Assembly (NCBI GenBank): GCA_033026295.1
Contig: JAUPFM010000109.1
Location: forward strand, 1 to 64,000
DNA: 64,000 bases
From: Channa striata
Taxonomy: Eukaryota > Chordata > Actinopteri > Anabantiformes > Channidae
Direction of reading: 5' to 3'
A model generated the notes under the pieces. That model saw only the letters and a program-made list of their open reading frames with translations, was not told where the DNA came from and did not search any database. Each line of letters starts with the position of its first letter. Positions within the stretch are counted from its first letter, which is position 1. A program made the translations under genes and the position numbers. Positions 35,990 to 47,837 of the stretch are shown one piece after another.

Positions 35990-36710
35990 TTCACTCCCCT
36001 GTATGTGAAAGTGCAGGCCTCTGTCACTGCCTTTTTTTTTTTTTTTTTTGAAATTATCCCTGCCAACGTCAATGAGGCAGGAGGGAAAGGCAGGAGAGTG
36101 AAAAAGAAAGCCAGCGGCAGCCCTGGCCAGCCGTCTGCTGAGCACCATGGCGCGGAGTTCGAACCGGGGTACCAGGGGCACGAAACCCTGGGGGCCGTGG
36201 ATTGAAAAGTGTAGCCGCCGGCGGGCTGTGCTTAAGAGTGGAGTGCGCATGTTCGGACGGTGGGCAAGGTTCTGGAGGTGTGTGCGGGGAAACCGGAGGC
36301 GCAACCAGGCCTCCCGGGATAGGGGGAGCAGCAGGCAGGGCCCAGGAGCTCTCCCGGCCTGCGCAGCCTAAACAAGGAAGGCCTGGGCCCATTTGGCCAC
36401 GCCCTGGGCACTTCAAAAGACAAGGGCCCAGCCAGCAACACTGAGGTCAAGATTGAAGCCTTCTCAAAGCCCGGTTCCCAAAATGTGGGCTGCAACGCTG
36501 CCACCGGCTGGAGGACAATTCAATGCAAAAGAGGCGGGCACGAGACCCGCTCGCTCACCGGGGGTTCGGAGAAGCAAGTGGGGCGAGGGCACTGTGGCGT
36601 CTCCTGCTCCCTCTAGTGACCGGCGGGCAAAATGTAACGGCTACGAAGCAAGGGGCGTGCCGCTGCTGCTATCACAGTATTTAAGAGCTGTTGGTAGCCA
36701 GCCAGCCGTA

Positions 36711-36827
36711 GCTTACGGCCACACCGCTCCGGGCTGCCCGATCGTCCGATCTCGGAAGCCAAGCGGGGCGGGCCTGGTTAGTACCTGGTAGGAAGACCGC
36801 CTGGGAATACCAGGTGCTGTAAGCCTT
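36711..36827 (+). rRNA. 5S_rRNA: 5S rRNA gene copy 45, 2-nt deletion in loop C
   Basis: It is 117 nt long: GATCGTCCGATC replaces GATCTCGTCCGATC, removing two bases from the helix III/loop C region, a binding region for ribosomal protein L5 in known 5S RNPs. The flank reads GTAGCCAGCCAGCC. A probable pseudogene-type copy. Confidence 0.87.
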
Positions 36828-37557
36828 TTCACTCCCCTGTATGTGAAAGTGCAGGCCTCTGTCACTGCCTTTTTTTTTTTTTTCTTTTCTTTTTTTGAAA
36901 TTATCCCTGCCAACGTCAATGAGGCAGGAGGAAAGGCAGGAGAGTGAAAAAGAAAGCCAGCGGCAGCCCTGGCCAGCCGTCTGCTGAGCACCACCGCGGA
37001 GTTCGAACCGGGGTACCAGGGGCACGAAACCCTGGGGGCCGTGGATTGAAAAAAGTGTAGCCGTCGGCGGGCTGTGCTTAAGAGTGGGTGCGCATGTTCG
37101 GACGGTGGGCAAGGTTCTGGAGGTGTGTGCGGGGAACCGGGGAGGCGCAACCAGGCCTCCCGGGATAGGGGAGCAGCAGGCAGGGCCCAGGAGCTCTCCC
37201 GGCCTGCGCAGCCTAAACAAGGAAGGCCTGGGCCCATTTGGCCACGCCCTGGGCACTTGAAAAGACAAGGGCCCAGCCAGCAACACTGAGGTCTAGATTG
37301 AAGCCTTCTCAAAGCCCGGTTCCAAAAATGTGGGCTGCAACGCTGCCACCGGCTGGAGGACAATTCAATGCAAAGAGGGGGCGGGCACGAGACCCGCTCG
37401 CTCACCGGGGGTTCGGAGAAGCAAGTGGAGCGAGGGCACTGTGGCGTCTCCTGCTCCCTCTAGTGACCGGCGGGCAAAATGTAACGACTCTACGAAGCAA
37501 GGGGCGTGCCGCTGCTGCTATCACAGTATTTAAGAGCTGTTGGTAGAGCCAGCCGTA

Positions 37558-37676
37558 GCTTACGGCCACACCGCTCCGGGCTGCCCGATCTCGTCCGATC
37601 TCGGAAGCCAAGCGGGGCGGGCCTGGTTAGTACCTGGTAGGAAGACCGCCTGGGAATACCAGGTGCTGTAAGCCTT
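37558..37676 (+). rRNA. 5S_rRNA: 5S rRNA gene copy 46
   Basis: A 119-nt consensus copy with TATTTAA. The preceding spacer is the first with CTTGAAAAG (right type) and also carries TCTAGA. Confidence 0.95.
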
Positions 37677-38402
37677 TTCACTCCCCTGTATGTGAAAGTG
37701 CAGGCCTCTGTCACTGCCTACTTTTTTTTTTCTTTTCTTTTTTTGAAATTATCCCTGCCAACGTCAATGAGGCAGGAGGGAAAGGCAGGAGAGTGAAAAA
37801 GAAAGCCAGCGGCAGCCCTGGCCAGCCGTCTGCTGAGCACCATGGCGCGGAGTTCGAACCGGGGTACCAGGGGCACGAAACCCTGGGGGCCGTGGATTGA
37901 AAAGTGTAGCCGCCGGCGGGCTGTGCTTAAGAGTGGAGTGCGCATGTTCGGACGGTGGGCAAGGTTCTGGAGGTGTGTGCGGGGAAACCGGGAGGCGCAA
38001 CCAGGCCTCCCGGGATAGGGGAGCAGCAGGCAGGGCCCAGGAGCTCTCTCCCGGCCTGCGCAGCCTAAACAGGAAGGCCTGGGCCCATTTGGCCACGCCC
38101 TGGGCACTTCAAAAGACAAGGGCCCAGCCAGCAACATGAGGTCAAGATTGAAGCCTTCTCAAAGCCCGGTTCCCAAAATGTGGGCTGCAACGCTGCCACC
38201 GGCTGGAGGACAATTCAATGCAAAGAAGGGGGCGGGCACGAGACCCGCTCGCTCACGGGGTTCGGAGAAGCAAGTGGGCGAGGGCACTGTGGCGTCTCCT
38301 GCTCCCTCTAGTGACCGGCGGGCAAAATGTGCGGCTCTGAAGCAAGGGGCGTGCCGCTGCTGCTATCACAGTATTTAAGAGCTGTTGGTAGAGCCAGCCG
38401 TA

Positions 38403-38521
38403 GCTTACGGCCACACCGCTCCGGGCTGCCCGATCTCGTCCGATCTCGGAAGCCAAGCGGGGCGGGCCTGGTTAGTACCTGGTAGGAAGACCGCCTGGGA
38501 ATACCAGGTGCTGTAAGCCTT
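38403..38521 (+). rRNA. 5S_rRNA: 5S rRNA gene copy 47
   Basis: A 119-nt consensus copy with TATTTAA. The preceding spacer reverts to the left type CTTCAAAAG. Confidence 0.95.
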
Positions 38522-39247
38522 TTCACTCCCCTGTATGTGAAAGTGCAGGCCTCTGTCACTGCCTACTTTTTTTTTTTTTTTTTTTTTTGAAATTATCCCT
38601 GCCAACGTCAATGAGGCAGGGAGGAAAGGCAGGAGAGTGAAAAAGAAAGCCAGCGGCAGCCCTGGCCAGCCGTCTGCTGAGCACCATGGCGCGGAGTTCG
38701 AACCGGGGTACCAGGGCACGAAACCCTGGGGGCCGTGGATTGAAAAGTGTAGCCGCCGGCGGGCTGTGCTTAAGAGTGGGTGCGCATGTTCGGACGGTGG
38801 GCAAGGTTCTGGAGGTGTGTGCGGGGAAACCGGAGAGGCGCAACCAGGCCTCCCGGGGGGGGAGCAGCAGGCAGGGCCCAGGAGCTCTCTCCCGGCCTGC
38901 GCAGCCTAAACAAGGAAGGCCTGGGCCCATTTGGCCACGCCCTGGGCACTTGAAAAGACAAGGGCCCAGCCAGCAACACTGAGGTCAAGATTGAAGCCTT
39001 CTCAAAGCCCGGTTCCCAAAATGTGGGCTGCAACGCTGCCACCGGCTGGAGGACAATTCAATGCAAAGAAGGGGCGGGCACGAGACCCGCTCGCTCACGG
39101 GGTTCGGAGAAGCAAGTGGGGCGAGGGCACTGTGTGGCGTCTCCTGCTCCCTCTAGTGACCGGCGGGCAAAATGTGCGGCTCTGAAGCAAGGGGCGTGCC
39201 GCTGCTGCTATCACAGTATTTAAGAGCTGTTGGTAGAGCCAGCCGTA

Positions 39248-39366
39248 GCTTACGGCCACACCGCTCCGGGCTGCCCGATCTCGTCCGATCTCGGAAGCCA
39301 AGCGGGGCGGGCCTGGTTAGTACCTGGTAGGAAGACCGCCTGGGAATACCAGGTGCTGTAAGCCTT
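39248..39366 (+). rRNA. 5S_rRNA: 5S rRNA gene copy 48
   Basis: A 119-nt consensus copy with TATTTAA and an intact terminator. Confidence 0.95.
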
Positions 39367-40089
39367 TTCACTCCCCTGTATGTGAAAGTGCAGGCCTCTG
39401 TCACTGCCTTTTTTTTTTTTTTTTTTTTTGAAATTATCCCTGCCAACGTCAATGAGGCAGGGGGAAAGGCAGGAGAGTGAAAAAGAAAGCCAGCGGCAGC
39501 CCTGGCCAGCCGTCTGCTGAGCACCATGGCGCGGAGTTCGAACCGGGGTACCAGGGCACGAAACCCTGGGGGCCGTGGATTGAAAAGTGTAGCCGCCGGC
39601 GGGCTGTGCTTAAGAGTGGGTGTGCGCATGTTCGGACGGTGGGCAAGGTTCTGGAGGTGTGTGCGGGGAAACCGGAGGCGCAACCAGGCCTCCCGGGATA
39701 GGGGAGCAGCAGGCAGGGCCCAGGAGCTCTCTCCCGGCCTGCGCAGCCTAAACAGGAAGGCCTGGGCCCATTTGGCCACGCCCTGGGCACTTGAAAAGAC
39801 AAGGGCCCAGCCAGCAACACTGAGGTCAAGATTGAAGCCTTCTCAAAGCCCGGTTCCCAAAATGTGGGCTGCTGCGCTGCCACCGGCTGGAGGACAATTC
39901 AATGCAAAAAGGGGCGGGCACGAGACCCGCTCGCTCACGGGGTTCGGAGAAGCAAGTGGGGCGAGGGCACTGTGGCGTCTCCTGCTCCCTCTAGTGACCG
40001 GCGGGCAAAATGTAACGGCTCGAAGCAAGGGGCGTGCCGCTGCTGCTATCACAGTATTTAAGAGCTGTTGGTAGAGCCAGCCAGCCGTA

Positions 40090-40213
40090 GCTTACGGCCA
40101 CACCGCTCCGGGCTGCCCGATCTCGTCCGATCGGATCTCGGAAGCCAAGCGGGGCGGGCCTGGTTAGTACCTGGTAGGAAGACCGCCTGGGAATACCAGG
40201 TGCTGTAAGCCTT
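40090..40213 (+). rRNA. 5S_rRNA: 5S rRNA gene copy 49, 5-nt insertion in loop C
   Basis: It is 124 nt long: GTCCGATCGGATCTCGG has a 5-nt near-tandem insertion in the helix III 3' strand. The flank has a 4-nt duplication (GCCAGCCAGCC), placing TATTTAA at -35. A probable pseudogene-type copy with promoter boxes intact. Confidence 0.87.
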
Positions 40214-40934
40214 TTCACTCCCCTGTATGTGAAAGTGCAGGCCTCTGTCACTGCCTACTTTTTTTTTTTTCTTTTTTGAAATTATCCCTGCCAACGTCAA
40301 TGAGGCAGGAGGGAAAGGCAGGAGAGTGAAAAAGAAAGCCAGCGGCAGCCCTGGCCAGCCGTCTGCTGAGCACCATGGCGCGGAGTTCGAACCGGGGTAC
40401 CAGGGGCACGAAACCCTGGGGGCCGTGGATTGAAAAAAGTGTAGCCCGTCGGCGGGCTGTGCTTAAGAGTGGGTGCGCATGTTCGGACGGTGGGCAAGGT
40501 TCTGGAGGTGTGTGTGGGGAAACCGGAGGCGCAACCAGGCCTCCCGGGATAGGGGAGCAGCAGGCAGGGCCCAGGAGCTCTCTCCCGGCCTGCGCAGCCT
40601 AAACAAGGAAGGCCTGGGCCCATTTGGCCACGCTGGGCACTTGAAAAGACAAGGGCCCAGCCAGCAACACTGAGGTCAAGATTGAAGCCTTCTCAAAGCC
40701 CGGTTCCCAAAATGTGGGCTGCAACGCTGCCACCGGCTGGAGGACAATTCAATGCAAAGAGGGGCGGGCACGAGACCCGCTCGCTCACGGGGTTCGGAGA
40801 AGCAAGTGGGCGAGGGCACTGTGGCGTCTCCTGCTCCCTCTAGTGACCGGCGGGCAAAATGTGCGGCTCTGAAGCAAGGGGCGTGCCGCTGCTGCTATCA
40901 CAGTATTTAAGAGCTGTTGGTAGAGCCAGCCGTA

Positions 40935-41054
40935 GCTTACGGCCACACCGCTCCGGGCTGCCCGATCTCGTCCGATCTCGGAAGCCAAGCGGGGCCGGGC
41001 CTGGTTAGTACCTGGTAGGAAGACCGCCTGGGAATACCAGGTGCTGTAAGCCTT
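40935..41054 (+). rRNA. 5S_rRNA: 5S rRNA gene copy 50, 120-nt form
   Basis: A 120-nt copy with GGGGCCGGGCC and TATTTAA. It marks the start of the zone where the 120-nt form predominates. Confidence 0.95.
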
Positions 41055-41780
41055 TTCACTCCCCTGTATGTGAAAGTGCAGGCCTCTGTCACTGCCTACT
41101 TTTTTTCTTTTTTTTTTTTTGAAATTATCCCTGCCACGTCAATGAGGCAGGGAGGAAAGGCAGGAGAGTGAAAAAGAAAGCCAGCGGCAGCCCTGGCCAG
41201 CCGTCTGCTGAGCACCATGGCGCGGAGTTCGAACCGGGGTACCAGGGCACGAAACCCTGGGGGCCGTGGATTGAAAAGTGTAGCCGCCGGCGGGCTGTGC
41301 TTAAGAGTGGGTGCGCATGTTCGGACGGTGGGCAAGGTTCTGGAGGTGTGTGCGGGGAAACCGGAGGCGCAACCAGGCCTCCCGGGATAGGGGAGCAGCA
41401 GGCAGGGCCCAGGAGCTCTCTCCCGGCCTGCGCAGCCTAAACAAGGAAGGCCTGGGCCCATTTGGCCACGCCCTGGGCACTTGAAAAGACAAGGGCCCAG
41501 CCAGCAACACTGAGGTCAAGATTGAAGCCTTCTCAAAGCCCGGTTCCCAAAATGTGGGCTGCAACGCTGCCACCGGCTGGAGGACAATTCAATGCAAAGA
41601 GGGGGCGGGCACGAGACCCGCTCGCTCACCGGGGGTTCGGAGAAGCAAGTGGAGCGAGGGCACTGTGGCGTCTCCTGCTCCCTCTAGTGACCGGCGGGCA
41701 AAATGTAACGGCTACGAAGCAAGGGGCGTGCCCGCTGCTGCTATCACAGTATTTAAGAGCTGTTGGTAGAGCCAGCCGTA

Positions 41781-41900
41781 GCTTACGGCCACACCGCTCC
41801 GGGCTGCCCGATCTCGTCCGATCTCGGAAGCCAAGCGGGGCCGGGCCTGGTTAGTACCTGGTAGGAAGACCGCCTGGGAATACCAGGTGCTGTAAGCCTT
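41781..41900 (+). rRNA. 5S_rRNA: 5S rRNA gene copy 51, 120-nt form
   Basis: A 120-nt consensus copy with TATTTAA. The preceding spacer has the GGGGGCGGG GC box next to the octamer-like motif. Confidence 0.95.
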
Positions 41901-42636
41901 TTCACTCCCCTGTATGTGAAAGTGCAGGCCTCTGTCACTGCCTACTTTTTTTTTTTCTTTTCTTTTTTTGAAATTATCCCTGCCAACGTCAATGAGGCAG
42001 GAGGGAAAGGCAGGAGAGTGAAAAAGAAAGCCAAGCGGCAGCCCTGGCCAGCTTCGTCTGCTGAGCACCATGGCCGCGGAGTTCGAACCGGGGTACCAGG
42101 GGCACGAAACCCTGGGGGCCGTGGATTGAAAAGTGTAGCCGCCGGGGGCTGCTGTGCTTAAGAGTGGGTGCGCATGTTCGGACGGTGGGCAAGGTTCTGG
42201 AGGTGTGTGCGGGGAAACCGGAGAGGCGCAACCAGGCCTCCCCGGGATAGGGGAGCAGCAGGCAGGGCCCAGGAGCTCTCTCCCGGCCTGCGCAGCCTAA
42301 ACAAGGAAGGCCTGGGCCCATTTGGCCACGCCCTGGGCACTTCAAAAGACAAGGGCCCAGCCAGCAACACTGAGGTCTAGATTGAAGCCTTCTCAAAGCC
42401 CGGTTCCAAAAATGTGGGCTGCAACGCTGCCACCGGCTGGAGGACAATTCAATGCAAAGAGGGGGCGGGCACGAGACCCGCTCGCTCACGGGGTTCGGAG
42501 AAGCAAGTGGGGCGAGGGCACTGTGGCGTCTCCTGCTCCCCTTGTGACCGGCGGGCAAAATGTAACGGCTCTGAAGCAAGGGGCGTGCCGCTGCTGCTAT
42601 CACAGTATTTAAGAGCTGTTGGTAGAGCCAGCCGTA

Positions 42637-42755
42637 GCTTACGGCCACACCGCTCCGGGCTGCCCGATCTCGTCCGATCTCGGAAGCCAAGCGGGGCGGG
42701 CCTGGTTAGTACCTGGTAGGAAGACCGCCTGGGAATACCAGGTGCTGTAAGCCTT
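42637..42755 (+). rRNA. 5S_rRNA: 5S rRNA gene copy 52
   Basis: A 119-nt form inside the right zone. Its preceding spacer keeps CTTCAAAAG and TCTAGA. The 3' flank is the first with CTCTCTCACTG. Confidence 0.95.
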
Positions 42756-43484
42756 TTCACTCCCCTGTATGTGAAAGTGCAGGCCTCTCTCACTGCCTAC
42801 TTTTTTTTTTTTTTTTTCTTTTTTTTTGAAATTATCCCTGCCAACGTCAATGAGGCAGGAGGGAAAGGCAGGAGAGTGAAAAAGAAAGCCAGCGGCAGCC
42901 CTGGCCAGCCGTCTGCTGAGCACCACCGCGGAGTTCGAACCGGGGTACCAGGGGGCACGAAACCCTGGGGGCCGTGGATTGAAAAGTGTAGCCGCCGGCG
43001 GGCTGTGCTTAAGAGTGGGTGCGCATGTTCGGACGGTGGGCAAGGTTCTGGAGTGTGTGTGGGGAAACCGGAGAGGCGCAACCAGGCCTCCCGGGATAGG
43101 GGAGCAGCAGGCAGGGCCCAGGAGCTCTCTCCCGGCCTGCGCAGCCTAAAAAGGAAGGCCTGGGCCCATTTGGCCACGCCCTGGGCACTTGAAAAGACAA
43201 GGGCCCAGCCAGCAACACTGAGGTCAAGATTGAAGCCTTCTCAAAGCCCGGTTCCCAAAATGTGGGCTGCAACGCTGCCACCGGCTGGAGGACAATTCAA
43301 TGCAAAGAGGGGCGGGCACGAGACCCGCTCGCTCACCGGGGTTCGGAGAAGCAAGTGGGCGAGGGCACTGTGGCGTCTCCTGCTCCCTCTTGTGACCGGC
43401 GGGCAAAATGTGCGACTCTGAAGCAAGGGGCGTGCCCGCTGCTGCTATCACAGTATTTAAGAGCTGTTGGTAGAGCCAGCCGTA

Positions 43485-43603
43485 GCTTACGGCCACACCG
43501 CTCCGGGCTGCCCGATCTCGTCCGATCTCGGAAGCCAAGCGGGGCGGGCCTGGTTAGTACCTGGTAGGAAGACCGCCTGGGAATACCAGGTGCTGTAAGC
43601 CTT
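43485..43603 (+). rRNA. 5S_rRNA: 5S rRNA gene copy 53
   Basis: A 119-nt form with TATTTAA. Confidence 0.95.
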
Positions 43604-44327
43604 TTCACTCCCCTGTATGTGAAAGTGCAGGCCTCTGTCACTGCCTACTTTTTTTTTCTTTTTTTGAAATTATCCCTGCCAACGTCAATGAGGCAGGAGG
43701 GAAAGGCAGGAGAGTGAAAAAGAAAGCCAGCGGCAGCCCTGGGCCAGCCGTCTGCTGAGCACCATGGCGCGGAGTTCGAACCGGGGTACCAGGGGCACGA
43801 AACCCTGGGGGCCGTGGATTGAAAAGTGTAGCCGCCGGCGGGCTGTGCTTAAGAGTGGGTGCGCATGTTCGGACGGTGGGCAAGGTTCTGGAGGTGTGTG
43901 CGGGGAAACCGGAGGCGCAACCAGGCCTCCCGGGATAGGGGGGAGCAGCAGGCAGGGCCCAGGAGCTCTCTCCCGGCCTGCGCAGCCTAAACAAGGAAGG
44001 CCTGGGCCCATTTGGCCACGCCCTGGGCACTTGAAAAGACAAGGGCCCAGCCAGCAACACTGAGGTCAAGATTGAAGCCTTCTCAAAGCCCGGTTCCCAA
44101 AATGTGGGCTGCAACGCTGCCACCGGCTGGAGGACAATTCAATGAAAAGGGGGCGGGCACGAGACCCGCTCGCTCACCGGGGTTCGGAGAAGCAAGTGGA
44201 GCGAGGGCACTGTGGCGTCTCCTGCTCCCTCTTGTGACCGGCGGGCAAAATGTAACGGCTACGAAGCAAGGGGCGTGCCCGCTGCTGCTATCACAGTATT
44301 TAAGAGCTGTTGGTAGAGCCAGCCGTA

Positions 44328-44447
44328 GCTTACGGCCACACCGCTCCGGGATGCCCGATCTCGTCCGATCTCGGAAGCCAAGCGGGGCCGGGCCTAGTTA
44401 GTACCTGGTAGGAAGACCGCCTGGGAATACCAGGTGCTGTAAGCCTT
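44328..44447 (+). rRNA. 5S_rRNA: 5S rRNA gene copy 54, two base substitutions
   Basis: A 120-nt form with GGGATGCCC (C to A at residue 24) and GGCCTAGTTAG (G to A in the helix II/V strand, next to the intermediate element). Both changes, plus ATCCCCGCC downstream, recur together only in copy 65, eleven units away. Confidence 0.93.
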
Positions 44448-45176
44448 TTCACTCCCCTGTATGTGAAAGTGCAGGCCTCTGTCACTGCCTACTTTTTTTT
44501 TTTTTTTCTTTTTTTGAAATTATCCCCGCCAACGTCAATGAGGCAGGAGGGAAAGGCAGGAGAGTGAAAAAGAAAGCCAAGCGGCAGCCCTGGCCAGCTT
44601 CTTCTGCTGAGCACCATGGCCGCGGAGTTCGAACCGGGGTACCAGGGGCACGAAACCCTGGGGGCCGTGGATTGAAAAGTGTAGCCGTCGGCGGGCTGTG
44701 CTTAAGAGTGGGTGCGCATGTTCGGACGGTGGGCAAGGTTCTGGAGGTGTGTGGGGAAACCGGAGAGGCGCAACCAGGCCTCCCGGGATAGGGAGCAGCA
44801 GGCAGGGCCCAGGAGCTCTCTCCCGGCCTGCGCAGCCTAAACAAGGAAGGCCTGGGCCCATTTGGCCACGCCCTGGGCACTTGAAAAGACAAGGGCCCAG
44901 CCAGCAACACTGAGGTCAAGATTGAAGCCTTCTCAAAGCCCGGTTCCCAAAAATGGGCTGCAACGCTGCCACCGGCTGGAGGACAATTCAATGCAAAGAA
45001 GGGGCGGGCACGAGACCCGCTCGCTCACCGGGGTTCGGAGAAGCAAGTGGGGCGAGGGCACTGTGGCGTCTCCTGCTCCCTCTTGTGACCGGCGGGCAAA
45101 ATGTGCGGCTACGAAGCAAGGGGCGTGCCGCTGCTGCTATCACAGTATTAGAGAGCTGTTGGTAGAGCCAGCCGTA

Positions 45177-45295
45177 GCTTACGGCCACACCGCTCCGGGC
45201 TGCCCGATCTCGTCCGATCTCGGAAGCCAAGCGGGGCGGGCCTGGTTAGTACCTGGTAGGAAGACCGCCTGGGAATACCAGGTGCTGTAAGCCTT
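45177..45295 (+). rRNA. 5S_rRNA: 5S rRNA gene copy 55, altered upstream element
   Basis: A 119-nt form. The upstream element reads TATTAGAGAG instead of TATTTAAGAG, the only such copy. The gene body is consensus. Confidence 0.94.
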
Positions 45296-46030
45296 TTCAC
45301 TCCCCTGTATGTGAAAGTGCAGGCCTCTGTCACTGCCTACTTTTTTTTTTTTTTTTTTTTTTTTTGAAATTATCCCTGCCAACGTCAATGAGGCAGGAGG
45401 GAAAGGCAGGAGAGTGAAAAAAAAGAAAGCCAGCGGCAGCCCTGGCCAGCTTCGTCTGCTGAGCACCATGGCGCGGAGTTCGAACCGGGGTACCAGGGGC
45501 ACGAAACCCTGGGGGCCGTGGATTGAAAAGTGTAGCCGCGGGCTGTGCTTAAGAGTGGGTGCGCATGTTCGGACGGTGGGCAAGGTTCTGGAGGTGTGTG
45601 CGGGGAAACCGGAGAGGCGCAACCAGGCCTCCCGGGATAGGGGAGCAGCAGGGCAGGGCCCAGGAGCTCTCTCCCGGCCTGCGCAGCCTAAACAAGGAAG
45701 GCCTGGGCCCATTTGGCCACGCCCTGGGCACTTGAAAAGACAAGGGCCCAGCCAGCAACACTGAGGTCAAGATTGAAGCCTTCTCAAAGCCCGGTTCCCA
45801 AAATGTGGGCTGCAACGCTGCCACCGGCTGGAGGACAATTCAATGCAAAGAAGGGGCGGGCACGAGACCCGCTCGCTCACCGGGGTTCGGAGAAGCAAGT
45901 GGGCGAGGGCACTGTGGCGTCTCCTGCTCCCTCTTGTGACCGGCGGGCAAAATGTAACGGCTCTACGAAGCAAGGGGCGTGCCGCTGCTGCTATCACAGT
46001 ATTTAAGAGCTGTTGGTAGAGCCAGCCGTA

Positions 46031-46148
46031 GCTTACGGCCACACCGCTCCGGGCTGCCCGATCTCGTCCGATCTCGGAAGCCAAGGGGCCGGGCCTGGTT
46101 AGTACCTGGTAGGAAGACCGCCTGGGAATACCAGGTGCTGTAAGCCTT
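46031..46148 (+). rRNA. 5S_rRNA: 5S rRNA gene copy 56, 2-nt deletion in the A box
   Basis: It is 118 nt long: CCAAGGGGCCGGG replaces CCAAGCGGGGCCGGG. The loss lies within the A box and the helix II 3' side, so both transcription and folding may suffer. Confidence 0.88.
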
Positions 46149-46878
46149 TTCACTCCCCTGTATGTGAAAGTGCAGGCCTCTGTCACTGCCTACTTTTTTT
46201 TTTTTTTTTTTTTTTTTTGAAATTATCCCTGCCAACGTCAATGAGGCAGGAGGGAAAGGCAGGAGAGTGAAAAAGAAAGCCAGCGGCAGCCCTGGCCAGC
46301 TTCGTCTGCTGAGCACCATGGCCGCGGAGTTCGAACCGGGGTACCAGGGGCACGAAACCCTGGGGCCGTGGATTGAAAAGTGTAGCCGCCGGCGGGCTGT
46401 GCTTAAGAGTGGGTGCGCATGTTCGGACGGTGGGCAAGGTTCTGGAGGTGTGTGCGGGAAAACCGGAGGCGCAACCAGGCCTCCCGGGATAGGGGAGCAG
46501 CAGGCAGGGCCCAGGAGCTCTCCCGGCCTGCGCAGCCTAAACAAGGAAGGCCTGGGCCCATTTGGCCACGCCCTGGGCACTTGAAAAGACAAGGGCCCAG
46601 CCAGCAACACTGAGGTCAAGATTGAAGCCTTCTCAAAGCCCGGTTCCCAAAATGTGGGCTGCAACGCTGCCACCGGCTGGAGGACAATTCAATGCAAAGA
46701 AGGGGCGGGCACGAGACCCGCTCGCTCACGGGGTTCGGAGAAGCAAGTGGGAGCGAGGGCACTGTGGCGTCTCCTGCTCCCTCTTGTGACCGGCGGGCAA
46801 AATGTAACGGCTCTGAAGCAAGGGGCGTGCCGCTGCTGCTATCACAGTATTTAAGAGCTGTTGGTAGAGCCAGCCGTA

Positions 46879-46998
46879 GCTTACGGCCACACCGCTCCGG
46901 GCTGCCCGATCTCGTCCGATCTCGGAAGCCAAGCGGGGCCGGGCCTGGTTAGTACCTGGTAGGAAGACCGCCTGGGAATACCAGGTGCTGTAAGCCTT
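46879..46998 (+). rRNA. 5S_rRNA: 5S rRNA gene copy 57, 120-nt form
   Basis: A 120-nt consensus copy with TATTTAA. Confidence 0.95.
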
Positions 46999-47717
46999 TT
47001 CACTCCCCTGTATGTGAAAGTGCAGGCCTCTGTCACTGCCTACTTTTTTTCTTTTTTTTTTGAAATTATCCCTGCCAACGTCAATGAGGCAGGAGGGAAA
47101 GGCAGGAGAGTGAAAAAGAAAGCCAGCGGCAGCCCTGGCCAGCCGTCTGCTGAGCACCATGGCGCGGAGTTCGAACGGGGTACCAGGGGCACGAAACCCT
47201 GGGGGCCGTGGATTGAAAAAGTGTAGCCGCGGCGGGCTGTGCTTAAGAGTGGGTGCGCATGTTCGGACGGTGGGCAAGGTTCTGGAGGTGTGTGCGGGGA
47301 AACCGGAGAGGCGCAACCAGGCCTCCCGGGATAGGGGAGCAGCAGGCAGGGCCCAGGAGCTCTCCCGGCCTGCGCAGCCTAAACAAGGAAGGCCTGGGCC
47401 CATTTGGCCACGCCCTGGGCACTTGAAAAGACAAGGGCCCAGCCAGCAACACTGAGGTCAAGATTGAAGCCTTCTCAAAGCCCGGTTCCCAAAATGTGGG
47501 CTGCAACGCTGCCACCGGCTGGAGGACAATTCAATGCAAAGAGGGGGCGGGCACGAGACCCGCTCGCTCACCGGGGGTTCGGAGAAGCAAGTGGAGCGAG
47601 GGCACTGTGGCGTCTCCTGCTCCCTCTTGTGACCGGCGGGCAAAATGTAACTCTACGAAGCAAGGGTGCCGCTGCTGCTATCACAGTATTTAAGAGCTGT
47701 TGGTAGAGCCAGCCGTA

Positions 47718-47837
47718 GCTTACGGCCACACCGCTCCGGGCTGCCCGATCTCGTCCGATCTCGGAAGCCAAGCGGGGCCGGGCCTAGTTAGTACCTGGTA
47801 GGAAGACCGCCTGGGAATACCAGGTGCTGTAAGCCTT
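47718..47837 (+). rRNA. 5S_rRNA: 5S rRNA gene copy 58, GGCCTAG variant
   Basis: A 120-nt form with the GGCCTAGTTAG substitution but a normal GGGCTGCCC. The spacer after it begins the run of units with GAAATTGTCC. Confidence 0.94.

Noticed and set aside
35038..36072. Longest open frame, 344 codons on the - strand, and similar frames of 100-290 codons
   Set aside because: It runs through a 5S gene, T tract and spacer. Equivalent frames in other units are broken at different places by indels that are not multiples of three. Predicted proteins begin or end in the antisense of the 5S gene. Nothing is kept as coding sequence.
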